A stretch of DNA of 64,000 nucleotides from Chloroflexota bacterium (GTDB lineage: Bacteria > Chloroflexota > UBA6077 > FW602-bin22 > CADDYW01), in the NCBI GenBank assembly GCA_021324795.1, contig JAJPIK010000102.1, forward strand, positions 62,001 to 126,000. Direction: 5' to 3'. The notes beneath the pieces are model-generated. The model searched no databases. It had not been told where the DNA came from and saw nothing but the letters and a program-made list of their open reading frames with translations. Both the position numbers and the translations under genes were made by a program. Of this stretch, positions 18,284-27,847 are shown one piece after another. Every line of letters begins with the position of its first letter. Positions within the stretch are counted from its first letter, which is position 1.

Positions 18284-19182
18284 TCACTCCTGAGTAAGCG
18301 CACGTAGCCGAACGCTAAAACCAGGTTCAGGGCGAAGATGAACATGGCGATGCTCTCGGCCGGTCCCATCCGGAAATAGTTGAACGCTTGCAGATACATC
18401 AGCAGACTGAGAGGCTCGGTCGCTCGGCCCGGACCACCACCGGTGAGAACCAGCATGGACACGAGGGTGTTGAAATTGACGATCGTGAGCAAGACAAGGA
18501 CGATCGCCAGCGGAAGCTTCATCAGCGGAAGAGTCATCGTCCAGAACGATCGCCAGCCGGAGGCGCCATCGGTCGCGGCCGCCTCGTAAAGCTCATCCGG
18601 AATCGTCTGTAAGCCGGCCAGGAGCAGGATCATCGCGTAGGGGGCACTTCGCCAAGTGTCGACGACGATCAGTGACCCCATCGCCAGGGTCGGATCAGTG
18701 AGCCAGGCGATCTTGTGCAGGCCAAGCGAGGCCAGGATGACGTTGATCAGCCCGTCGTCGAAGTTGAGAATCCATTTGAAGATGAGATAGACGACGACGT
18801 AGGAGGTCACCCAGGGGACGACGACCAGCGTGCGAAAGATCGGCACCAGGGCGAGGGTCTGGTTCGCCAGGAGTGCCAGCCCGAAGCCGAGACTCACCGC
18901 GAGGATCACCGAGCAGACAGTGAAGGTGAGCGAGACGCGCAAGCTCTGCCAGAAATCCGGGCTCGTGAGCATCCAGACATAGTTATCCAGTCCCACGAAG
19001 GCCAGCAATTGCACGAACTGGACGTTGTAAAAGCTGACGAGCGCCCCGTAGAGCGTTGGAGCAAGACTGAATACCGACAGAACGAGCACGGTCGGCGCGA
19101 CCATCAAGTAAGGTAACCAATCGAATTTTCGGCGCCGCGCCCGGAGCGTTGCCAGCTCAACCGCCGTCTTCGCAGTTGCCAC
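18280..19182 (-). CDS. Sugar ABC transporter permease (MalF-type)
   Basis: EAA-loop ELYEAAATDGASGWRSFWTMTLPLMKLPLA; overlaps the downstream permease. Confidence 0.9.
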   Translation of the reverse strand: MATAKTAVELATLRARRRKFDWLPYLMVAPTVLVLSVFSLAPTLYGALVSFYNVQFVQLLAFVGLDNYVWMLTSPDFWQSLRVSLTFTVCSVILAVSLGFGLALLANQTLALVPIFRTLVVVPWVTSYVVVYLIFKWILNFDDGLINVILASLGLHKIAWLTDPTLAMGSLIVVDTWRSAPYAMILLLAGLQTIPDELYEAAATDGASGWRSFWTMTLPLMKLPLAIVLVLLTIVNFNTLVSMLVLTGGGPGRATEPLSLLMYLQAFNYFRMGPAESIAMFIFALNLVLAFGYVRLLRSD

Positions 19183-19186
19183 GCCT

Positions 19187-20623
19187 TTATACCTGCGGCA
19201 GCTTGTCTTTCGGGATCGCCTGGAGAAGCTTCGTATATTTATCGCGGGCGTCCTGCATCGCGTCCTTCACCGCCCGTCCCTGCGTGACGATGCTATCGTA
19301 CGCCTCCAACAAAATGTCATCAGTGCGGACCGGTGGGCTCAGGTCAGGTACGGCCCAGTCTTTCTGCGCTTGGGCAAATAACTTGACCCAAGCGTTCTGG
19401 GGGGCATCGAAAAACGGATCGGTTGACGTACTCTGCCGTTTCGGCTGCTGGCCACCGATCTTCGCGAAGTCGAGGTCCGCGTCTTTGGTCAACTAGAAAT
19501 CGACGACAGTGAAGGCCGCATCTTTGTTCTTGGACTTACTCGACACCCCCATCGACCAGTGATTGACGAAGAGCGGTCCCCACTTCTTCCCATCGAACGT
19601 TGGAGTCCGCGCAAACACCGCATCCATCGGATCAAACTGCATGTTCGCGCGTGCCGTCGAGTAGGTATTGCTGCCAAAGTCATACGCGGCGCAGAGCCCA
19701 CTTGCGAAGAACTTGTCGGCGTCGGACAGATTCATGTTCAGCGTCGAAGCCGGCTGGATCTTGTCCTTGGTCACCCAGTCGGTGATGAATTGAACGCTCT
19801 CGATCGCCTCGGGAGAGACCCAACGATCGGCGTTCCAATCCGGCGGCTCGACGTCCTGGTGGCCGGTACGGTAGGTCATCATCGGGTTGAAGTAGGGGAT
19901 CGACGCCCCCGAACCGCGTGCCAGGAACACCGCGTATCCCCACACTTTCACTGACGAGGGGTCGAAGTTGGCGTCGGTGGGATGGTTTCCTTTACCATCG
20001 ACGACGATATCCTGGAGTGCCTTGACCCAGTCGTTCCAGGTCTTGATCTGATCGACCTGATGGCCAGCCTTCTCAAACATGCTCTTCCGATAGATTGGAA
20101 GGTCGCCAAAGAGAAGCAGTGGAGCGATGTATTTTTTGCCGTTGTAATTGCCGACATTCCACCAGACTTTCGGGTAATCGTCTTTGTCAGCTTGCTGCCA
20201 GGTATTGAAGTGTGGAAGCAGATCCTCGAGCGAGCCAAGGAGCACCGCTTGGGCAATGTTCGCCGGGCTGAAAAGGCTGATGTCCGGCGCGGAGCCAGCC
20301 GACCAGGCGGCCATGTATTTCTCGCCAATGGTCTGCCAAGCGGTCTGTTCCCACTTGATCGTCAGGTTCGGATATTGCTTCTGAAATCTTTGCCAGACAG
20401 CCTTGGAGGCATTATCGCGCACGTCGTTGGTGCCCACCGGGGTGAAGTGAGCCATGAACTCAATCGTCCCGCTCGTCGCCGAGCCACCACTGCCACCAAT
20501 CGAGATTGCGCGGCAAGCCGAGGTCATTGGCAGGAGGCCAAACGCCCCCGCGGTGATCGCCGCATTCCGCAGCAACGATCGGCGACTCATCCGAAGCGAA
20601 CTCATCTGTTCCCCTCCATTCAT
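19187..20623 (-). pseudogene. Extracellular sugar-binding protein (ABC family 1), interrupted by an in-frame amber codon at 19493-19495
   Basis: ORFs 19493..20623 and 19187..19492 lie in the same frame, separated only by TAG (..AAFTVVDF*LTKDADLDFAKIGG..). TAT/lipobox-like N-terminus. Confidence 0.85.
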
Positions 20624-20773
20624 TGAATTCTCTCTGGAAGAGGGTTAGAACCTGCCCCGAGCGCAGCGAAGGGATGAAGACTGCTCACCAAATTCATCTG
20701 CGATAGTGGCCGAACCTGCCGTGGCTAGCTCCCCGGGCATACGTCGACCGACCAACCGAACTAGTATGGCTGC

Positions 20774-20802
20774 ATAGTATCAGGGGCATCGTGTCAAGTC
20801 AA
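20774..20802 (-). promoter_or_regulatory. Predicted sigma70-like promoter for the 20623-17420 ABC operon
   Basis: Minus strand TTGACT-N17-TACTAT (-35 at 20797-20802, -10 at 20774-20779). Confidence 0.55.
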
Positions 20803-20984
20803 TGGATCCCGAGATATGAGGCAGCCTCTCAGCCGAGACACGCCACTTGCCCCGGCTGAGATATCGAGCAACCGGGCCAGACAAAGCTGCACCTAGTATT
20901 GTGTATTGTATTGCTTTTGCTCCGACTCCCTGGATGCAAGAGGTCAAGAACGCGGGGCACTTCGCTGGCTTGTAGATCGGCCGA

Positions 20985-21998
20985 CTACTCGTCCATTACG
21001 AACACGCATTTGCCAGTCGCACCGCCGTCGAAGATCTGGAAGGCTTCGGCGGCTTGCTCCAGGCGGAAGCGGTGGGTGATAAGCTTGGTCAGCGGGACTT
21101 GACGGTCGATCACGAAGCGCGCACATTCCTCCAGACCGACGGTCGGGAAGGTCCACGAGCCGTAGAGGGTCAGGTGGCGATGGATGATATCCGGGCTGGG
21201 CTCAAGACTGACCGTACCGCCCTCGCCGACGAAGCAGGCACGACCAAAGATGCGTGCGCTGCGGACGGTCTGGGCCCGGGCGGTAGCATTGCCGGTGCAG
21301 TCGAGCGTCGCGTCGGCACCTTCGCCGTGGGTGTAGGAGCGCACCGCCGCGACCGGGTCTTCTCGGGTTGGATTGATCAGCACGTCGGCACCAAGTCCAC
21401 CAGCCAGCTCGAGGCGGGCGTCGGAGACATCGATCGCGATGATTCGGGCGCCCATCGCCTTTGCGAGCAGCGTTGCGCTCAATCCGACTGGTCCTTGCCC
21501 GTAAATTGCCAGGGTATCTCGACCGGAAACGTCGAGCTTCTTCACCGCCATGTAGGCCGTGCCGGTCCCACAGGCAATCGCTGCGCCCTCGGCATAGGAG
21601 AGTTCGTCCGGCAGGTGAACGAGGCAAGCGGCTGGCACGAGAATGTAGTCGGCGTTGCCGCCATGGGAGCCGAGCCCGTAGGTCTTATGGCCCTGGACGC
21701 AAAGCTGGTAGTAGCCGATCCGGCAATACTTGCAGATGCCACAGCCGGAGTAGTGGTGAATGATCGCCCGGTCGCCAACCTTGGCCGTGGTCACCCCCTC
21801 CCCAAGCTGGGCAACGCTGCCGCACGGCTCGTGGCCGCTGATATTCGTCCGCGCCTGGGAGCTACGATAGGGATGGAGGTCGCTGCCGCAGATCCCGGAC
21901 GCCCCCATCTTAATGAGGACTTCCCCAGGGCCGGGGACGGGGTCTGGAAATTCCCGGATTTCGAGCTTACGATCGCCCAGAAAAACGACGCCGCGCAT
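20985..21998 (-). CDS. Zinc-dependent medium-chain alcohol/polyol dehydrogenase
   Basis: GASGICGSDLHPYR, GHEPCGSVAQLGEGV, GRIGYYQLCVQG-type structural Zn region, GQGPVGLSATLLAKAMGARIIAID Rossmann motif. Confidence 0.9.
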   Translation of the reverse strand: MRGVVFLGDRKLEIREFPDPVPGPGEVLIKMGASGICGSDLHPYRSSQARTNISGHEPCGSVAQLGEGVTTAKVGDRAIIHHYSGCGICKYCRIGYYQLCVQGHKTYGLGSHGGNADYILVPAACLVHLPDELSYAEGAAIACGTGTAYMAVKKLDVSGRDTLAIYGQGPVGLSATLLAKAMGARIIAIDVSDARLELAGGLGADVLINPTREDPVAAVRSYTHGEGADATLDCTGNATARAQTVRSARIFGRACFVGEGGTVSLEPSPDIIHRHLTLYGSWTFPTVGLEECARFVIDRQVPLTKLITHRFRLEQAAEAFQIFDGGATGKCVFVMDE

Positions 21999-22014
21999 GT
22001 TTCCTCCCGAGGGA

Positions 22015-22863
22015 TTATTCTCTGTCTTCGAGCTGATTCAGAACCGCGCGACAGTAGCCGGCGGCCCAGGCCATGCTGATCTCGTTGCGCTTCTCGCCGG
22101 GCAGCCTTGGCAGGTGCTCCGGTGCGATGGCGCCATGATAGCCGACTTGCTGGAGGATCCTCAAGGCGGCGGCCGGCTTGACCTGGCCAGTTCCCGGAAA
22201 TACTTCGTCGACGTGGTCGGAATGGATGATCACGTCACGCACGTGGACGAAGAAGATGCGGTCGACGAACGGCCGGACGACTTCGCAAACGTCGTAGCCG
22301 CTGATCGCCATACAGCCGAAGCAGAAGATCATGCCATTCTCCGGGGCGGGCACTGCTTCGAAGATGCTCTTGAACTCGTTGGCACCCCAGAGGCCCTTGG
22401 CCGGCGGCCAGGGACTGTGAGTCGCGAGCTTCACACCCGCGAGGTGGGCACGCTCACAGGCACGCTGATAGAACTCGACGTTGCGTCGGAACTGCTCGGC
22501 CGCTTCCAGGGCACTCTTGGCGTCGTCGAGCGGTGGATGGAGAGTCACCACCGGGATGCCCGCCTCCCCGGCGGCCGACAGATGGCGTGCGAAGACGTCG
22601 AAGGCGGCCTGGCCCGCCGGGGTTGGCTCGCACCAGGCCCGGACCGGCTCTTTCACCGGCTCCAGCCCGATGATCTCGATCCCGGCGTCGTCGAATGGCT
22701 TGCGGTACTCACGTAGTTCGTTCGCCGTGGGAAAGCCGCGCTCGACCGCGCTGGGGATCGAGCGCGACGCTTCTTGGACCGCCGTGGCGCCGACTGATTG
22801 GCAGTAGCGAATGCGTTCGCTGGGATCGTCGCTCACCATATGGGTGCGCAAGCAGATTTTCAC
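22015..22863 (-). CDS. Sugar phosphate isomerase/epimerase-type TIM barrel (mannonate dehydratase-like)
   Basis: GTG start with AGGAG RBS; VKICLRTHM..., EHLPRLPGEKR...; AP-endonuclease-2-like barrel. ORF-track start is overextended. Confidence 0.75.
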   Translation of the reverse strand: MKICLRTHMVSDDPSERIRYCQSVGATAVQEASRSIPSAVERGFPTANELREYRKPFDDAGIEIIGLEPVKEPVRAWCEPTPAGQAAFDVFARHLSAAGEAGIPVVTLHPPLDDAKSALEAAEQFRRNVEFYQRACERAHLAGVKLATHSPWPPAKGLWGANEFKSIFEAVPAPENGMIFCFGCMAISGYDVCEVVRPFVDRIFFVHVRDVIIHSDHVDEVFPGTGQVKPAAALRILQQVGYHGAIAPEHLPRLPGEKRNEISMAWAAGYCRAVLNQLEDRE

Positions 22864-22874
22864 TTCGGAGTCTC

Positions 22875-24836
22875 CTACTGCTGTGCCGGTTGCAGGGTGT
22901 TGATGAATAGGGTCGACGTGCGGTGCCAATTGGACGGAATGATGTAGGGATTCTCCGCGGTCGGCCAGCCAGACCAGTAGGTCGTGTTGACCGGCATGTA
23001 CAGAAAGTGTTGGACCAGCGGAATCTCCGGGAGTGCCGGCAACCATTGTTCCATGGCCTGATGGTAGAGATTCATCAGCTTCGGGTCGCTGGGCGGGGTC
23101 TGGCTCATCTGATCGATGAGCTGGTCGAAAGTCGCGTTCTTCCACCGATAGTAGTGCGTCGCCGGTTGCCCGGTTGGCGCGGAGTAGCGGCTCTGGAAAT
23201 AACTCAGGCTGAGGTAGGGGTCACGGACACTGGCACCGATCCCATCAATGGTAGCATCGAACTGCCCCAGAGAAAGGATGGTCCCCTCGTCGGTCGGCGA
23301 TTTGAACGAGGCATCAATGCCGGCCTTGTGTAATTGAGCGACGATCACCGGAGTAATGTCCAGGAAGAAGCTCGGTGGTAAGAGGATCACCATCGACAGA
23401 CGCTTGCCATCCTTGGCCCAGAAGCCTCCCTGATCCTTCTGATACCCCTTCGACTGTAGAATTTGAGCGGTCTTGTTCGGGTCATAGGCGTCGACCGGAT
23501 ACTTCTGCAGGATGTCGGATACGGCTGAAAAGTAGGGCTGGAGTGGCTGAAAGGCGGGAAAAGGTAGGACGGTCTTCTGGCCGGCGCCATGGTAACCGAT
23601 CTGGACGATCTGATCTCGGTCGATGGCGTGGTTGATCGCCCAACGGATGTCCGGATCGTTAAAAGGCGGCTTGGAGCAGTTGAAGAACATCCCGGTGGTC
23701 CAGAAGTCCAGACAGCCGTAGGGCGATTCCTTCGTCCACATGATCAGCTTGGGATTGCGCGACAGCGCCACTAACGCGTTCGCCGGCTGCAAGTCGTGCG
23801 TCGCATCCACCTGGTTACTGGACAACAACTCGATTCGCTTGTCGTCAAGGAAATTGGGAAGGTCGATGATCCGCTTCATTTTCGGCAAGGGGTGGAAGCC
23901 GGTTTTGGCGCCCCACCAGTCATCGCGGCGATCCCAAAACTTCTGGTCCGGGCTGGAGAGAGTTAGCTTCCACGGACCGGTGACCACCGGCCAACCTTGG
24001 TTCATGTCGAAGTTAGTGAAGGTCGTCGGATCTTTACCTTTGAAGATGTGCTCCGGGACCATCACGACGCCGATGTCTTCGTGGAAGACGAAATGGTCGA
24101 AAACGAAGCGCGGGTTCGGGCTGGTGAGGGTGATCTGTACCGTGAGCGGATCAAGCGCGACGACGTCTTTGACCCATTGGTGCATATCTACCGACCAGGT
24201 CAACTTCGGAGCATTGTCCTTAAGCATGTTGAGGGTAAAGACGACGTCGCTAGCGGTGAAGGGCTGACCGTCGCTCCAAGTGACCCCATTGCGAAGCTTG
24301 ATGGTGATCTGGCTATAGTCCGCACTGTAGGCGTAGCTCTCGGCCTGATACGGGATCTCGCCGTTGTTGCAAGTCAGACCGGGCGGGCCGCAGACCTTGT
24401 CGGTGTAGTAGGGATTGTACAGGAACAAGGGCTCGAAGGCGAAGTGCCAGCCGCTGCGCGCGATGCCCGGCAGGTGGGGGTTCATGATCTGGACGTCCGC
24501 GAACTGATTGACCGCATCGGACTCGCTAAAGATGAGGGTCTGAGCACGCGGGAACTGGTTCGGTGCCTGCCCGGCCGCCAGAGCGGCCGTTGGTGATGCG
24601 GGAGCGACCGCGGGTTGAGCATTCGCGGTCGGCTTGGGTGCGGTCGTGGCCGCAGCCGGAGCACTCGTCGCCACGGCAGCAGGAGGCGAGGTGGGCGCCG
24701 CGGCCGGCTGGGTGGTGGGGGCGACGGTTGGCCCCGGTGGAGCCGTCTGCGAACAGGCCGCGAGTACGGTAGCTGTGCCGAGACCGACAATAGTTCCGAG
24801 GACTCGGCGCCGAGAAACACGCGCATTGCTGAGCAT
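22875..24836 (-). CDS. Peptide/sugar ABC transporter substrate-binding protein, family 5
   Basis: Lipobox VLAACSQ plus SBP_bac_5 motifs (YKLRNGVTWSDGQPFTASDVVFTLNMLK; INHAIDRDQIVQIGYHGAG). Confidence 0.9.
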   Translation of the reverse strand: MLSNARVSRRRVLGTIVGLGTATVLAACSQTAPPGPTVAPTTQPAAAPTSPPAAVATSAPAAATTAPKPTANAQPAVAPASPTAALAAGQAPNQFPRAQTLIFSESDAVNQFADVQIMNPHLPGIARSGWHFAFEPLFLYNPYYTDKVCGPPGLTCNNGEIPYQAESYAYSADYSQITIKLRNGVTWSDGQPFTASDVVFTLNMLKDNAPKLTWSVDMHQWVKDVVALDPLTVQITLTSPNPRFVFDHFVFHEDIGVVMVPEHIFKGKDPTTFTNFDMNQGWPVVTGPWKLTLSSPDQKFWDRRDDWWGAKTGFHPLPKMKRIIDLPNFLDDKRIELLSSNQVDATHDLQPANALVALSRNPKLIMWTKESPYGCLDFWTTGMFFNCSKPPFNDPDIRWAINHAIDRDQIVQIGYHGAGQKTVLPFPAFQPLQPYFSAVSDILQKYPVDAYDPNKTAQILQSKGYQKDQGGFWAKDGKRLSMVILLPPSFFLDITPVIVAQLHKAGIDASFKSPTDEGTILSLGQFDATIDGIGASVRDPYLSLSYFQSRYSAPTGQPATHYYRWKNATFDQLIDQMSQTPPSDPKLMNLYHQAMEQWLPALPEIPLVQHFLYMPVNTTYWSGWPTAENPYIIPSNWHRTSTLFINTLQPAQQ

Positions 24837-24977
24837 GGCTACTATCCTCCGGTTGGGATCAATATATGGTTTGTCGAGGGCGGGGCTTCGGCTTGGCCGT
24901 ATTACGCGAATAAAGCAAGGAGCGACTGGTAGCCAGAAGGGATGGTGTGTAGATCTCGCCAGTTGCGCCCCGGGCCT

Positions 24978-25006
24978 AATCTAGCACACCGTTAATCTGT
25001 ATGCAA
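24978..25006 (-). promoter_or_regulatory. Predicted promoter of the family 5 SBP gene
   Basis: Minus strand TTGCAT-N17-TAGATT (25001-25006 / 24978-24983). Confidence 0.45.
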
Positions 25007-25106
25007 TATCGAAGGCATAGTGAAATGCGTTGAGGCGATTCTCTCGCTTGGATGATTTCCGAAGCATGTAAAAAGAGGCTGCACTACCAGTTTACCAAGT
25101 CCCCAC

Positions 25107-26453
25107 TCAGCCAACCCCCGTCGTCGCAGTGAGCGCCGGTGGCCGTCGGCGGCGACGACGCGGCTGCTCGGGAACCAGGAGCACGATGCCACTCAGCCCA
25201 CGACCGATGGCGGAGATGACGAACATGACCCCGAGCACGTCAACCGTGCCGACGAGGAGATGGCCAATTAGGTAGCCGACGACCAGCGGCGTGACGCTGG
25301 CAGCGATGCTGGTCAGGATATTCAGGTGAACTACCTGGGCATTTCCCTCTCGCCTACCAGCGAGCGAGGCGTAGGCGGCGTTCGTGGAGACGGTGATGCC
25401 GGCGTCGAGAAAGCTGAGGACGTAGGTAAGGATGAGTGGCCACCACGCCGTGGGCGTGGAGAAGATGTAGCACAATGGCACGACGGCTTTCGCGAGGCTG
25501 CAGACGCCCAGGGGAAGCCTGAGGCCGATCCGATCGACCAGTTTTCCCCAGATACCGAGGGTGAGGATCGGGATAATCTGGGCGATGACCTGAAGGCTGA
25601 GCAAGGTGCCGAGGCTGATCCCCAGTCGATCGAGCGCCCAGGCCTGCATGAAAGGCGCGGAAAAGTACACCGCGACCTGAAACACGACGGTATACATGGC
25701 CAGTCGCGGTGCCGACACCGAGCCATGGTGCTGGCGCTTAGTAATTGGGCCTGCCTCTGGCGCGGCGGGAATCGCCGTTGGCACGCGTCCCAGCAACCAC
25801 CAGCCGAAGCCGGCGCAAAGACCGTTCAGCACCAGCGCGGCGGCGAAGCCTGCTGCATCTGCTTGCCGGGCGTGGCTGCGATCGAGCAGCCAGCCAATAG
25901 CCGGGAAGGTGACCAGCGAGGCAAAGCTCAGCCACTGGGCGCGGGCGGCCAGAAAGCCTCCCCGTTGCGACGCGGGCACGAGCTCGGCGCACCAGCCAAA
26001 CCAGGTGACGTTGCCGATGCCGGCGAAGGCCGCGGACAAGAACACGGTCACAAAAAGCAAAGGAAGAACCAAGGATCTGAGAGCTATGCTCTGGCCGATC
26101 GCGAGACTCGCCAGGACCAGCACCAATGGCAGCCAAACGGCGCGAGCGAGGGTCCAACTCAGGCGCGTCAGCCGCTTGTGTGAGCCAAAGCGGCGTTGGA
26201 GGCGACGGGTCAAGGCGACGAGCATGCCGCCGCCGGTCGTCAGCGCTGAGAGCAAGCCAAGCTCAAAGGCACCACCACCAGCCCAGAGGACTAAACCGGT
26301 CAGCACCGTCCCGCCGACTAATACGGTGTAAATGCCGCTGAGGGCACCATCAGCGTAGAGCGCCCATCGCCAGAAAGGAACCTTGCCGACGCTGACCCGG
26401 GTGCGCGTGAGCACGGAAAGCTCCCTTTCGTTGGAGTTCGCGGAGGTGCTCAC
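25107..26453 (-). CDS. MFS transporter
   Basis: Multi-TM ORF: GGGAFELGLLSALTTGGGMLVALTRRLQRRFGSHKRLTRL...GIGNVTWFGWCAELVPASQRGGFLAARAQW. Confidence 0.82.
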   Translation of the reverse strand: MSTSANSNERELSVLTRTRVSVGKVPFWRWALYADGALSGIYTVLVGGTVLTGLVLWAGGGAFELGLLSALTTGGGMLVALTRRLQRRFGSHKRLTRLSWTLARAVWLPLVLVLASLAIGQSIALRSLVLPLLFVTVFLSAAFAGIGNVTWFGWCAELVPASQRGGFLAARAQWLSFASLVTFPAIGWLLDRSHARQADAAGFAAALVLNGLCAGFGWWLLGRVPTAIPAAPEAGPITKRQHHGSVSAPRLAMYTVVFQVAVYFSAPFMQAWALDRLGISLGTLLSLQVIAQIIPILTLGIWGKLVDRIGLRLPLGVCSLAKAVVPLCYIFSTPTAWWPLILTYVLSFLDAGITVSTNAAYASLAGRREGNAQVVHLNILTSIAASVTPLVVGYLIGHLLVGTVDVLGVMFVISAIGRGLSGIVLLVPEQPRRRRRRPPALTATTGVG

Positions 26454-26499
26454 TGAAGATACCGCCGATTGTGATTACGTGCAACCGGGATCACTCAAC

Positions 26500-27168
26500 T
26501 CAAACCGGCCAGTTTTCCTGCCTATACGCTGCATCCCAGAATAGCCACTCGTAGCGGCTGGTAGTGAGGAAATGCTCGCGGACTCGCGCCCGGCGCGACT
26601 CTGGGAGGTCCGCAACGGCCTGGTTGATGACCTCGAGCACTTGCTGGACAACCGTGCCGAATTCCTCCGAGGCGTAGGTGTCGATCCAGCGCTGGTAGGT
26701 AAGATTGGCCGAGCCCCGGGCCTGGAGGGCCTTGCCGACCTCCCAGTAGATCCAGTAGCAGGGGAGCACCGCACCGAGCAGCTCCTCGAACGGGCTGCCA
26801 TAGGCGACGCGGAGCAAGTACGAGGTATAGGCAAGGTTAGTCGGCGCGAGTGGGCTACGGTAGACGTCAGCTTCGCTCAGTCCCCAATCCTGGAAGAAGC
26901 TCTCGTGAAGCGAGCGTTCGACGACCAGCGCACCTTTCGCGTGCTCGGCGAACATCTCGCACCAGCGGTCGTCAGGGGACTTCGCTGCCGCGATGGTTAA
27001 GCAGCGAGCATAATCGCGTAGATAGAGTGCATCCTGGATCACGTAAAAGCGAAAAGCTGAATCGGAAAGCTTGCCGCTAATTAGCCCCTGGACGAACGGA
27101 TGGTCAAGAATCTCCGCGTAGAGCGGAGCGATGCTTGCCCAAAGCTCGATCGTAAATTGAGTCGCCAT
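26500..27168 (-). CDS. tenA: TenA family thiaminase II / aminopyrimidine aminohydrolase
   Basis: HPFVQGLISGKLSDSAFRFYVIQDALYLRDYARCLTIAAAKS...PTNLAYTSYLLRVAYGSPFEELLGAVLPCYWIYWEVGKAL. Start set to MATQ with GAGGG upstream. Confidence 0.93.
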   Translation of the reverse strand: MATQFTIELWASIAPLYAEILDHPFVQGLISGKLSDSAFRFYVIQDALYLRDYARCLTIAAAKSPDDRWCEMFAEHAKGALVVERSLHESFFQDWGLSEADVYRSPLAPTNLAYTSYLLRVAYGSPFEELLGAVLPCYWIYWEVGKALQARGSANLTYQRWIDTYASEEFGTVVQQVLEVINQAVADLPESRRARVREHFLTTSRYEWLFWDAAYRQENWPV

Positions 27169-27172
27169 GCTG

Positions 27173-27217
27173 CCCTCGCCCATCAGTTAAAAGGGCGAGG
27201 TTCTGAGTCCCTCGCCC
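27173..27217 (-). promoter_or_regulatory. tenA leader: hairpin with competing complementary segment over the Shine-Dalgarno
   Basis: Minus strand GGGCGAGGG-ACTCAGAA-CCTCGCCC-TTTTAACTGAT-GGGCGAGGG-CAGC-ATG; the middle segment can pair with either flanking copy. Confidence 0.5.
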
Positions 27218-27402
27218 TTGCTAGTGCGATTATACCGACGGAGTCAAGCTAGTGCCGGGAGATACATTATCCGAGGTGCTCGGCGCAGCCGTCCACGGCA
27301 GTCCCTTTCCGAGCAAGATACCTAACGAGAGAGCGCCTGCTATTCTGCGGCAAGACGAAGGTAAAGAAAGCATCACTTTACCTATCCCAAGGCGCGCGGT
27401 TC

Positions 27403-27606
27403 TCATCGCTCGATGGCGACCTTGCCGACGACCTCGTACCCCATTTGCTCAGCCTCGCGCCGCACCCGGGCTTCATCCCGGCCAGGATCGCTGCTGATTC
27501 CGGTCGACCAGACAACCGAATCGGTCACCAATTCACGGAGCTGAAGCCGCTCGATCGGTCCAACGGCCAAGAAGACGATACGCGCTTGTCGCGCTGACTC
27601 ACTCAT
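27403..27606 (-). CDS. Small hypothetical protein (67 aa)
   Basis: Short ORF only. Confidence 0.3.
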   Translation of the reverse strand: MSESARQARIVFLAVGPIERLQLRELVTDSVVWSTGISSDPGRDEARVRREAEQMGYEVVGKVAIER

Positions 27607-27754
27607 CCGCTTCTACTCCTGACGAAAAGTCCACTTCCGCCTTGATCAGTGCTGCCGCCAGCGTAATTCAATGATCGTTCGTGCGCGTTGAAAAAATGTG
27701 TCCAAATCGTAAAAAAGTCGCAAAGTCGATTGCAGGCCATTTCTTCTTGTCTCC

Positions 27755-27784
27755 TTGACACACGCACAGAGGCTTTGCTATCAC
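27755..27784 (+). promoter_or_regulatory. Possible promoter of the sugar ABC operon at 27848
   Basis: TTGACA-N18-TATCAC upstream of the SBP start. Confidence 0.35.
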
Positions 27785-27847
27785 TAGGTGGACCATGACG
27801 ATGAGTTTGATAATCCAGCCAGATCGTTAAACACCAAAGGAGCATGA

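Noticed and set aside
22875-24836. Orphan family 5 SBP as a sign of a missing operon
   Set aside because: Orphan SBPs are common and can use permeases encoded elsewhere; noted but not a distinct finding.
27168-27300. TPP riboswitch upstream of tenA
   Set aside because: The expected conserved aptamer blocks were not found; only the competing hairpin was retained as a finding.
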